A model generated the notes under the pieces. It was not told where the DNA came from. It worked only from the letters and a program-made list of their open reading frames with translations, and made no database searches. The position numbers were made by a program, and so were the translations under genes. This document shows, piece after piece, positions 47,009-54,533 of a DNA stretch of 64,000 nucleotides (within the stretch, counting starts at the first letter, position 1; every line of letters begins with the position of its first letter). The stretch is from positions 492,692 to 556,691 of the forward strand of contig NZ_CANMFD010000001.1 of NCBI RefSeq assembly GCF_947496995.1, written 5' to 3'. This DNA comes from an uncultured Roseibium sp. GTDB lineage: Bacteria; Pseudomonadota; Alphaproteobacteria; Rhizobiales; Stappiaceae.

Positions 47009-48232
47009 TCACGGCCAGCTTTGAGAGCCTGTGCCATGACCCGCGCGGTGCCCGCCCTTGATATTGCCGAGCACGGTTCCCCTCGGCTGTGGAACATAGC
47101 GGACCATCTTGAGCTCGGCCTCGGAAATACCTTCCTTCCTGGCGTAGTTGCTGGCAAGCTGCCCGGCAGCTTCGTACCTGGCTTCCTGGCTTATCGCCTT
47201 GCCGCCGGCCACGCGCAGGGCCTTGATGCCGGCTCCAACCCCGGCAACCAGCAGGACGCCTTCGGCCACCTGGCCGCTGGCCCTGGCCACCTTCAGGATC
47301 TTGATGGCCGTTCCGGCTCCGCCGATCGTGCCGCTGACATAATCTGCAAGAAGTTGCGCGTTGTATTCAACGCCATGCGCTGCGGCCAGCAGGTAAACCT
47401 GCGCTGTGTTCACGTCGCCGCCGGCATTTGCCTCCCAGGCCTTCATTCTCAGCGCGTGCGGACGGTTCCAGATCCAGGTGGCGGGAAAATCCGCTCCGCC
47501 CAGCCAGTCCGCCACCTTCACGACACCCGGCGCCGCACTGTGACGGTCCATCATCAGTTGCATGTGCATGGACCAGCCGTTGTCGTACTGGGCGTCGAAC
47601 CGCTCGAACGCGCGCTTGAGCTTCGTCTGGACATGTCCCGTCAGAACGGACCTGTAGTAGCCTGCGCCGAGCATCGTCGTGTCGAGCAATTCCTCCCGGT
47701 CGATGAGCGCATCATCGGTCTTGATGGTGTCGCCGTCGTAACCGAGGGAGAACCAGAATTCCCATTCCGTCGGATTGCGCCCCTGCGCGTTCCAGGGCTG
47801 GCGCAGCCGCAGCCAGACCCCCTTGGAATCGAGGATCTGCCGGACGCAGGCAAGATAGTCGGCCTCATCCGGATTGTTGCTGCGCGGGACAAGCGCATCC
47901 GCCGTCAGCATCTTGTTGTGATCGACCCGGATGCAGCCGTCGCTTTTCGATACGCGCACCCGCTTGTCGAGTATCCTGCGCGCCTTGCGTTCCTTCGTCC
48001 GGTCGCGCAACACGAGGTTCCCGGCGCGCGAAATCACCGCCGCCTTCATCGCGTTTCTGTAAGCCTCTTCGTAAAGCGGATTGAGAACGGCCGCGTCGAG
48101 CACCCTTTGCACCTGCGCCACCTGTTCCCGGGAAAGCAGGCGCGCCAGTTTGGGAACCGTGGCAATCAGCGTTTCCGCTTCGGGCGCTCCGAGGTCCTTC
48201 GCCTTTTGCCGCGTCGTTGCGTCGTTTGCCAC
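47009..48232 (-). CDS. Hypothetical protein, 407 residues, unknown family
   Basis: It is read from GTG 48232 with AAAGG upstream; the frame stays open to 48289. An N-terminal helical part (KLARLLSREQVAQVQRVLDAAV) is followed by a region rich in Trp/Tyr/Asp (VWLRLRQPWNAQGRNP, WEFWFSLGYDGDTIKTDD). The C-terminal part is Gly/Ala-rich with alternating helices (GTAIKILKVARASG, GVLLVAGVGAGIKALRVAGG). The tail ends GNIKGGHRAGHGTG. It is convergent with the NlpC/P60-like gene (47-base gap). I recognise no domain. Polymorphic-toxin-type C-terminal regions look similar, but this is only an impression. Confidence 0.6.
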   Translation of the reverse strand: MANDATTRQKAKDLGAPEAETLIATVPKLARLLSREQVAQVQRVLDAAVLNPLYEEAYRNAMKAAVISRAGNLVLRDRTKERKARRILDKRVRVSKSDGCIRVDHNKMLTADALVPRSNNPDEADYLACVRQILDSKGVWLRLRQPWNAQGRNPTEWEFWFSLGYDGDTIKTDDALIDREELLDTTMLGAGYYRSVLTGHVQTKLKRAFERFDAQYDNGWSMHMQLMMDRHSAAPGVVKVADWLGGADFPATWIWNRPHALRMKAWEANAGGDVNTAQVYLLAAAHGVEYNAQLLADYVSGTIGGAGTAIKILKVARASGQVAEGVLLVAGVGAGIKALRVAGGKAISQEARYEAAGQLASNYARKEGISEAELKMVRYVPQPRGTVLGNIKGGHRAGHGTGSQSWP

Positions 48233-48300
48233 GTTGCTCGCCTTTCGAAATCCGGATGTTCTGGATCCGCGACGCACCCTCATCCTCACGTAGCGCCGCG

Positions 48301-48474
48301 CTCGACTTCATCTTCAGATGGAGTATGCGGGCCTCGTTCCGCGCGTACATGTGCCGGTCGTCACAGCACACGACACCGTTGCCGAGTGGTCGGATCCATA
48401 TGTGCCGCAGGTCCAGCGGCGGGCAGCAATGCAATGAAATCGTCGTTCTGAAGAAGACCGGCGGTGAGCGGCCG
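48301..48474 (+). pseudogene. Degraded 3' fragment of an NlpC/P60-like paralogue
   Basis: The plus-strand reading CRRSSGGQQCNEIVVLKKTGG matches CQSSSGGPQCNEYVTLKETGG of the gene at 46128-46961, and the DNA is closely similar across this stretch (48395-48465 versus 46791-46860). Upstream, LDFIF in another frame lines up with LDFMVWN of the intact gene, so at least one frameshift separates them. No start, no catalytic cysteine region and no proper end remain. It is a relic of a second copy, truncated by the neighbouring gene. Confidence 0.65.
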
Positions 48475-49092
48475 TCACGTCTCCCGCCGCGGTCCGCGTG
48501 CCCAGGCCTTGAGATCCGCCACCACTTTCACGGTCGCCGCCACGACCAGCGCGCACAGGCCGACCTTCGACAGCGTCTCCATCGTGCCCTCGATCAGCAG
48601 CGCATGGACCACGCTGCCGGTGACGATGACCACCGCCAGAGCCGTATGAGCGCGCCGCCAGAGGCGCAGGCGCAGGCGGCGGCGGAAAATGGCGAGGACT
48701 GCAGCGGCGAACACCGCCCACATGGCGATGACGCCCCAGACGGAGAACGGCGTCGGAGAGCGGAACAGGAGGGCGTCGATCACGTCCGGCGGGCTGGTGA
48801 TCCAGAGGCCGCCGACATGGGCGATCACCACCGCCACCAGCAGGCCGCCGGTCCAGCGGTGGATACGCCGCCCGCGCACGCCGGCAAGACCCGGCAGGGC
48901 GCCGCCCGCCAGAAGGGGCTGAAGCAGCAACAGACCCATCGCGATAATCCCGGCAAAGCCGGCGGCGATATAAACCGGCTGGCGCCATTGCAGCAGCGGG
49001 CTTGCAACCGCTGCAGCCAAAGGCACGAGCAGCGCTGCTGCAAGCACGGCCCAGATCAGGACGGCACGGGCCCGGCGCGTGGCCGTCGGCAT
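48475..49092 (-). CDS. Ferric-reductase-like/cytochrome b561-type heme membrane protein
   Basis: 205 residues with five or six membrane helices. Paired histidines sit in HRWTGGLLVAVVIAHVGGLW and in RRAHTALAVVIVTGSVVHALL, spaced as heme ligands of the ferric reductase-like transmembrane domain. It would pass electrons across the membrane to the periplasm. It ends the two-gene unit with the secreted dioxygenase-fold protein (7-base gap), suggesting a redox partner relation. Confidence 0.82.
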   Translation of the reverse strand: MPTATRRARAVLIWAVLAAALLVPLAAAVASPLLQWRQPVYIAAGFAGIIAMGLLLLQPLLAGGALPGLAGVRGRRIHRWTGGLLVAVVIAHVGGLWITSPPDVIDALLFRSPTPFSVWGVIAMWAVFAAAVLAIFRRRLRLRLWRRAHTALAVVIVTGSVVHALLIEGTMETLSKVGLCALVVAATVKVVADLKAWARGPRRET

Positions 49093-49099
49093 TCCCCGC

Positions 49100-49600
49100 T
49101 CAGGCAGGCTGCAGGACGAAATGGGCTTCAAGGCCGGTGTCCTTCGCGCTCGACATCACCGGGCGCAGGAAGACGGTTTCGAAGTCGCCGCTGTCATAGG
49201 CAAGATGTGCATGCGGCTGGCCGAAGGCCGGAACGATCTGCGGCATGTCCATGTAAAAGACGCCGTTGGCGTCCGTCAGCGTCGCCCCGTGGCTGCGTTT
49301 GTCGCGCTCGTGCCCTTCGGTGGTATGTGCCCAGATCTGGATGCGCTGCCCGGCCAGCGGCGTGCCGTCGCCCGCGCGCCGCACAGTGCCGGTCATCCGG
49401 AACCCGCCGCTGCCGATCCGCTCCACGATGGGCGCACCGGGCAGATAATTGTTGGCCCCGCCGCGCATCGACCGCGTCGGCGCCAGCCCCGCCGCCTGCG
49501 CAGGCACCACAAGTCCGGAGGCTGCCGTCACCAGTGCGGCACCGCAGACAACACCACCGGTGGCAAGCAGTTTGCGGCGGGTGAGGAAGTCGGTTGTCAT
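49100..49600 (-). CDS. Tat-exported intradiol-dioxygenase-fold protein
   Basis: 166 residues. A Tat signal (FLTRRKLLATGGVVCGAALV) ends near AQA. The mature part has the catechol-dioxygenase beta fold (FRMTGTVRRAGDGTPLAGQRIQIWAHT, LTDANGVFYMDMP, GQPHAHLAYDSG). HAHL supplies two of the usual metal ligands. At about 130 mature residues it is shorter than protocatechuate dioxygenase (about 200), so activity is uncertain. ATG 49600 follows GGAG. It pairs with the heme membrane protein gene downstream. Confidence 0.82.
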   Translation of the reverse strand: MTTDFLTRRKLLATGGVVCGAALVTAASGLVVPAQAAGLAPTRSMRGGANNYLPGAPIVERIGSGGFRMTGTVRRAGDGTPLAGQRIQIWAHTTEGHERDKRSHGATLTDANGVFYMDMPQIVPAFGQPHAHLAYDSGDFETVFLRPVMSSAKDTGLEAHFVLQPA

Positions 49601-49945
49601 CAAGATCTCTCCATTCGGGCGAACGGCCCCGCCGGCCTGTGCAGGCCCGGGTCCTCGAAACGCTCTGTGCTCCGACAGGAAATTATAGCGCCTTTGTGGC
49701 GATTTCCGAGGTGAGGTCCGCGCGGAGACGATAAAGCGCGCTCACGCTTGCGTGAAAATCAGCCTCTGACGGCTTCCGGCCCCCAGAAAAGGGCGTGGAT
49801 TGGCTGTTGGCACGCGCCGTAACAGCCTCTCCCTTTCCAACATAAGGGGGACAGATCCTTCCCGGCGTCCCGGAAACCGTGGACCGTTTCCGGCGGCGGC
49901 TGTTTGCCGATTGTCGAGGTTTTTTGTCCTGCCTAAACTCCCGGC
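49601..49945. other. Divergent intergenic region with two inverted repeats
   Basis: 345 bases between the dioxygenase-fold gene and the DUF2161 gene. CCGGAAAC-N8-GTTTCCGG (49870-49893) lies 53 bases before the DUF2161 start, and TCACGC-TT-GCGTGA is at 49742-49755. Either could be a regulator site. No gene is visible. Confidence 0.45.
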
Positions 49946-50620
49946 ATGACGCGCATTCTGGAAACCGAACTCTACCTGCCGGTCAAGACCTTCCTCGAGG
50001 GGCAGGGCTACGAGGTCAAGGCCGAGGTCGGCGCCGCCGACATTGTCGCCTGCCGCGACGGCGCGGATCCGGTGATTGTCGAGCTGAAGACCGGCTTCAC
50101 CCTGAGCCTGTTTCACCAGGCCGTCGACCGTCAGTCGATCACCGATGCGGTCTATGTCGCGGTCGCGCGGGGGCAGGGCAAGCGGTTTCTGGCAAGCCTC
50201 AAGAACAACCTCAAGCTCGCCCGGCGGCTGGGCCTCGGCGTGATCGTGGTCCGCCTTGCCGACGGGCACGTTGAAGTCCCCCTCGACCCGGCGCCCTATG
50301 CGCCGCGCAAGTCCAAACCCCGCAAGGCCCGCCTGCTGCGCGAGTTCTCCCGCCGCGTCGGCGATCCCAACACCGGCGGCTCGACCCGGGTAACGCTGGT
50401 CACCGCCTACCGCCAGGACGCGATCCGCTGCGCCGAACATCTTCACACCAACGGCCCCAGCCGCGGGGCTGACGTTGCCAAGGCCACCGGCGTCACCCGC
50501 GCCACCCGCATGATGGCCGACGATCACTACGGCTGGTTCGAACGCGTCGACCGGGGCGTTTATGGCTTGACTGTCAAGGGGCGAGGCGTGCTTGGAAGCG
50601 AGACGGCAGGGAGCGAATAG
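49946..50620 (+). CDS. DUF2161, PD-(D/E)XK nuclease-fold protein
   Basis: 224 residues. An N-terminal restriction-nuclease-like core is visible: an early Glu (LETELYLPVKTFLEGQGYEVKAE, shortened), AADIVACRDG and VIVELKTGF, which give the E...D...ExK residues. A C-terminal winged-helix-like part (GADVAKATGVTRATRMM, YGWFERVDRGVYGLT) suggests DNA or protein binding. The family is chromosomal in Rhizobiales with unknown substrate. It has its own promoter region. Confidence 0.82.
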   Translation: MTRILETELYLPVKTFLEGQGYEVKAEVGAADIVACRDGADPVIVELKTGFTLSLFHQAVDRQSITDAVYVAVARGQGKRFLASLKNNLKLARRLGLGVIVVRLADGHVEVPLDPAPYAPRKSKPRKARLLREFSRRVGDPNTGGSTRVTLVTAYRQDAIRCAEHLHTNGPSRGADVAKATGVTRATRMMADDHYGWFERVDRGVYGLTVKGRGVLGSETAGSE

Positions 50621-50635
50621 GGCGCGTGCCTCCTA

Positions 50636-51754
50636 TCAGTCGCTCTGTACAACCGGAGTGACCGTCCTGTCGCAATTGTCGATCTTTCCGGAAATGCAGA
50701 TTCCGTCCACATCCATGTGGTGTGTGCCGGGTATCCGGTCCCGATAGGCGCCGAACTTGAATTTCATCCGGCTATTGGTCAAGTCGCCATAGCCCACATG
50801 ACCGCTTACACGCACTATGAAACGACCGTTTGCGTAGATATCGATCTCTCCCTGTTCCTCGCCAAGAGCCTTGATCCGGTAGGACATGGTCACCCACCCT
50901 TTCTGCGGGTCCGGCAGTAGTGGCGGGGCACCGCCGTCGACTGTCCAGACGGTGAAATCCTCCGGGGTGCAGATCTTGCCACTGCGGGTGCATTTCAGCG
51001 GTCGCGATTTTTTAAGCGCTTGTCGCACGTCCCCCTCGGGTGCCGCTCGCAGAGACTGTTCGTCGGATATCCGGTCGGGGTCGCCGTCCGTCATGGCCAC
51101 CATGCAGCGGCACCGGTCGTTCTGGACGGTGATGTGAAAGACACCATTGTCGAATCTTTGAGCGAGGAACGGATTCTGGCTGAATTCGTGCGGCCAGCCT
51201 GAAGCTGCCTGGTATTTCCATTGCGCCATGACCCAACGGCTCGATCCGCAGGGTGGGGGAGCGCCTCTCGTTCGGAAGCGGAGTGTGTACCAGTGCGGGT
51301 CCGTCACGTCGTGGACATGTTTCTTCTGGAGCAGGCGCAACTCGTTGCGTTGCACCTTGTCACTGTCGCCGTCTTCACAGCGGCTTTCTAGGTTCTGGAT
51401 GTCCGGTGCGATCATGCTGGGACCGAGATCCGCGACGTCGTCGTCAAACGTGAACGGCTCGAGAAGTCCCGGCGTCAAACCGAGTTCGGAAATCTGTTTC
51501 TTGTAGATCTCGCGGTTGGCGCATGTGTCCACATTTCCGCGATTCTCGTCGATCGAGACAGTCAGATATCGGGTTGTCGTCGTGCTAGTCACGTCCTCAT
51601 CAAAGGTGACCAGTCGCGGGTAATCCGCCTGGCAGGTGATCCAGACGAACTTGTTGAGCCGCCCCCGATCGAATCCCTCCCGCAACTCCGCTCCAAGGGA
51701 GAGGGTGGTGGAAGCGACGAGAAAGAAACATGAAATCAAGAGTCGATTGAACAT
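50636..51754 (-). CDS. Secreted heparin-lyase-I-like (jelly-roll) protein
   Basis: 372 residues. The signal peptide MFNRLLISCFFLVASTTLSLGA is followed by a beta-rich domain with QRNELRLLQKKHVHD, WYTLRFRTRG, AQWKYQAASGWP, and near the end GDLTNSRMKFKFGAYRDR. This last resembles the 'FKfGiYR' of polysaccharide lyase family 13/20 concanavalin-like folds. It carries several cysteines (CRCMV, CTRSGKIC). It may bind or cleave an acidic polysaccharide. ATG 51754 follows GGGAG. It is convergent with the DUF2161 gene. Confidence 0.7.
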   Translation of the reverse strand: MFNRLLISCFFLVASTTLSLGAELREGFDRGRLNKFVWITCQADYPRLVTFDEDVTSTTTTRYLTVSIDENRGNVDTCANREIYKKQISELGLTPGLLEPFTFDDDVADLGPSMIAPDIQNLESRCEDGDSDKVQRNELRLLQKKHVHDVTDPHWYTLRFRTRGAPPPCGSSRWVMAQWKYQAASGWPHEFSQNPFLAQRFDNGVFHITVQNDRCRCMVAMTDGDPDRISDEQSLRAAPEGDVRQALKKSRPLKCTRSGKICTPEDFTVWTVDGGAPPLLPDPQKGWVTMSYRIKALGEEQGEIDIYANGRFIVRVSGHVGYGDLTNSRMKFKFGAYRDRIPGTHHMDVDGICISGKIDNCDRTVTPVVQSD

Positions 51755-51959
51755 TGTCCGCTCCCGAAATAAATGAGCCTTTGACACATGCACGATCCTG
51801 GCTCGCGTCGACTGCGCGAAACGCAATCCAGAATAGCATTAAAGCACTTATTAACCAATGGGGGGTGCGGAAAGCAGCTAACTTTAGTGCCGCTCACATC
51901 TCTCCCTGGAGGCGATTTCACGCATGCCGCAACTGAAACGTCGGACCACCCCGGCGCGC

Positions 51960-52076
51960 ATGAGGTCAGACGATTGGTCAGATAAGGAAAACGCCGCCGT
52001 TGTCGCGGCGCATTTTGCCATGCTCGGTGATGAGCTGTTTTGCCGTTCGTATGGGAAGGCGGAACAGAACCGGTAG
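51960..52076 (+). pseudogene. Truncated N-terminal remnant (DWSD..EN..VV..F) of a nuclease-like gene
   Basis: 38 codons from ATG 51960: MRSDDWSDKENAAVVAAHF, then AMLGDELFCRSYGKAEQNR and a TAG. The pattern W-S-D-x-E-N-x-x-V-V-x-x-x-F-x-x-L-x-x-E, then Y-x-K-x-E-x-x-R, is what I recall as the conserved N-terminus of a family fused to HNH or DUF3883-type nuclease domains. Nothing of such a domain follows, so the rest is lost. A related remnant lies at 53380-53580. The rest of 51755-52158 shows no gene. Confidence 0.6.
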
Positions 52077-52158
52077 CCGCAGCAACAGACCGCTGCGTCG
52101 ACGTTGCGCCACATGCGCCCGCCGTCGGAGTACATGGCAAGCTGACGGCGGGAAGCTG

Positions 52159-53157
52159 TCAGCAATACCGCTCGGGGCCGGACCATTGCGCATCCGAATA
52201 CCTGTCGCCATGGGCCCAGCCGACCGGCAGCACGGCCTCGATACGCTCCAGGTCCTCTGCCGTGAGGCTGAGGGCTGCGCCCGAGATGCACTCGCGCAGG
52301 TGATCCACCGAGCGCGTCCCCGGGATCGGGATCACATGGGGTCCCCGGCTTAGCAGCCAGGCATTCGCCAGCCCTGCCGCCGTTGTGCCCATCTCTGCCG
52401 CGAGCTTGCGGAAGCCTTCCATGATGCGCAGGTTTTCGCTCAGGTTCGGCTCCGTGAAACGCGGGTTTGCGGCGAGGAACGGCAGATCGGCGATCCGCTC
52501 GCGCGGGATCGGGTTGTCCGTCAGCAGCGAGCGGCCCAAGGGCGAGAAGGCCACCATGGCGACACCGAGCTCGGCGCAGGCCTGCACCAGTCCGAGATCA
52601 GGCGCCCGCGTGGAAAGCGAATATTCCGATTGAACGGCGGCGATCGGGAAGGCTTTCATGGCGCGCCGCAGGGTCGAGGGCGCGACTTCCGAAAGACCGA
52701 TCGCGCGGGCCTTGCCCTTTTCAACCAGCCGCCCGAGATTGGCCGCCGTTTCCTCCGGGGTGAAGCGCGGATCGCGGCGGTGGGCGTAGAAGAGGTCCAC
52801 ACACTCCAGGCCGAGCCGTTGCAACGACTTGTCCAGCTCGGTTTCAAGGTGCTCAGCCGAATTGTCATAGCCGCGGTTGCCGTCCGCATCGCGGGTGATC
52901 GTGGCCTTTGTCGCGATGATGAATTCGTCCCGCGCGCCCGGATTGGCTTTCAGATAGGTCCCGATGGCGCTTTCCGATTTGCCCATGCCATAGACATTTG
53001 CCGTGTCCAGATGCGTGACCCCAAGGTCGCGGCAGGCATCGAGGATGGCGTGGCTTTCCGTCTCGTTCGTCGGCCCGTACATGTCGGAAAAGGACATCGC
53101 ACCGTAGCCGATCGCGCTGATTTCCGGCCCATTGGCGCCCAGTTTGCGTTGTTCCAT
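52159..53157 (-). CDS. Aldo/keto reductase
   Basis: 332 residues, a TIM-barrel AKR. The catalytic tetrad is Asp in HLDTANVYGMGKSE, the Tyr of that motif, Lys in FIIATKATI and His in DLFYAHRRDP. NADPH binding is through IPIPGTRSVDHLRE. It reduces aldehydes or ketones. It is bracketed by two related remnants (51960-52076 and 53380-53580), suggesting it rode in a rearrangement. Its own codon use is typical of the genome. Confidence 0.93.
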   Translation of the reverse strand: MEQRKLGANGPEISAIGYGAMSFSDMYGPTNETESHAILDACRDLGVTHLDTANVYGMGKSESAIGTYLKANPGARDEFIIATKATITRDADGNRGYDNSAEHLETELDKSLQRLGLECVDLFYAHRRDPRFTPEETAANLGRLVEKGKARAIGLSEVAPSTLRRAMKAFPIAAVQSEYSLSTRAPDLGLVQACAELGVAMVAFSPLGRSLLTDNPIPRERIADLPFLAANPRFTEPNLSENLRIMEGFRKLAAEMGTTAAGLANAWLLSRGPHVIPIPGTRSVDHLRECISGAALSLTAEDLERIEAVLPVGWAHGDRYSDAQWSGPERYC

Positions 53158-53379
53158 GTTTCTCTCTGCCCGCTGGAAAAGCTGAAGAATTCTTTCTTAA
53201 GCCATTGGCTTGATCGCTGAAAGGTCTGAAGCGCCCGAAACGACCTCCTGCGCGCCTGGCGGGCAAACCCCGACCGGCCGTTCTGGGGGTTGAGACTGCC
53301 ATATTGCTTTTTTGGTGGGGTCAGGTAGCGCCGCAATTCCCGCATGACACAATCGCCGGACCGCACTACCCTGGCGCGC

Positions 53380-53580
53380 ATGAGTTCAGGCGATTGGTCA
53401 GATACGGAAAACGACGCCGTTGTCGCGGCTTATTTTCGCTCCCTCAGGAGCTTGGCACAGTGGTTGGAAAATAAACTGGACAGCAGTGATATGCTGCAAA
53501 GAAACACTCGGAGAAAAGGCGGTGTTTCAGATGGTGGCGAGATTTATGCACCGCAAAGTAGAACAAGAAAAATATTTTAA
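53380..53580 (+). pseudogene. Second, divergent remnant of the DWSD-type N-terminus
   Basis: 66 codons from ATG 53380. The first 18 (MSSGDWSDTENDAVVAAY) match the remnant at 51960; DNA similarity is strong from about 53370 to 53434 and then ends. The rest (FRSLRSLAQWLENKLDSSDM...) is unrelated and becomes AT-rich, blending into the island to the right. It is either a chimeric relic or a short real gene. Its position marks the left edge of the AT-rich island. Confidence 0.5.
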
Positions 53581-53651
53581 TTTATACTTGCATTTATAGC
53601 AATTTATCGTGTTATTTTAGGGAATTCGAAAATCATTACGGTTGTGTCTAA

Positions 53652-54533
53652 GTGCCAAAAATTCGACCACATATTTCCCGTCCGAGATACGGCGAAATAA
53701 CCCAAGGAACGGTGTTTAATTGCGCTTTTGCGTGTAGGTATGAAAAATGTGAAGTATTTGGTCTTTCAATTACAGCAAGATGCGATGTAGCGCAAGACAA
53801 ATACCCGATACTAAACTACATACCTATTGTTATGCTGCGTGATTGGCTAAATAGGGATGGGTTAGATATATTAGTTGAGCAAGAATTAAAGGAGCAGTCC
53901 GGCAAACTAGGGTCGATGCTCCGTCAAGCTAATCTGTCTCCATCGCTCCCCTTATCTGTGCCACTCACCGCGATCGCGGATACACATTTCCCGATCGGAA
54001 TAGGAAATAAAAATCAAAATAGTGCCGCTAAGAAATTTCGTGAACATGTAGTCTTGGTAGAAGAATTCAAAAATATAACAGGTGTTGGTGATACTGATAT
54101 TTTATATTCTTGGTTTCAAGATAAGCGACCGAAGCACGTTGAAGACCTTGTGAAGAGACTAAGTCGACATCAAGTTCTTGGATATTACCTGTTAGAGGAA
54201 ATTTGGCCCGATGAGGAGGAAAATATCGGTTATGTTTGCCTTTTAAGAGAGGTGACGACCTTGCTGCGGAGTGTGGCGAAAGAGCTTGGGCGAGGACTTT
54301 CGTCCACGAAGTACGAGGAGTTGTGTTCGGAAACCAAAAACTCAACTGGGTTATCGATCGCGCAAGGTGAACTCGCTATGCCGGTTAGCTTGATTGGTTC
54401 ACCTACGATTGAGCATGTACTTCAATTGTTCTCCAATTTATTTGGCAGAATAGGGGTCGCTGATCCGCAGGATGAAGTTATTCAGCGTATCATTGGTCAC
54501 TGCTTGAGCGGAGACTTGGGAGGGAATAAATGA
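53652..54533 (+). CDS. AT-rich island protein A, unknown function
   Basis: 293 residues from GTG 53652; a stop codon directly precedes it in frame, and no ribosome site is obvious. Visible features: GEITQGTVFNCAF, then VFGLSITARCDVAQDK (a compact motif with Cys and Asp near residue 40) and NYIPIVMLRDWL. The middle is helical and charged (AKKFREHVVLVEEF, KHVEDLVKRL), and GYVCLLREVTTLLRSVAKELGRG lies near the end. I recognise no family. Codon use (AGA, ATA, TTA) differs from neighbours. Its stop overlaps the helicase start (ATGA), so the two work as a pair. Confidence 0.75.
   Translation: MPKIRPHISRPRYGEITQGTVFNCAFACRYEKCEVFGLSITARCDVAQDKYPILNYIPIVMLRDWLNRDGLDILVEQELKEQSGKLGSMLRQANLSPSLPLSVPLTAIADTHFPIGIGNKNQNSAAKKFREHVVLVEEFKNITGVGDTDILYSWFQDKRPKHVEDLVKRLSRHQVLGYYLLEEIWPDEEENIGYVCLLREVTTLLRSVAKELGRGLSSTKYEELCSETKNSTGLSIAQGELAMPVSLIGSPTIEHVLQLFSNLFGRIGVADPQDEVIQRIIGHCLSGDLGGNK

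Noticed and set aside
46128..48232. Prophage lysis cassette
   Set aside because: An NlpC/P60-like gene alone, with no holin, structural or integrase genes in the vicinity.
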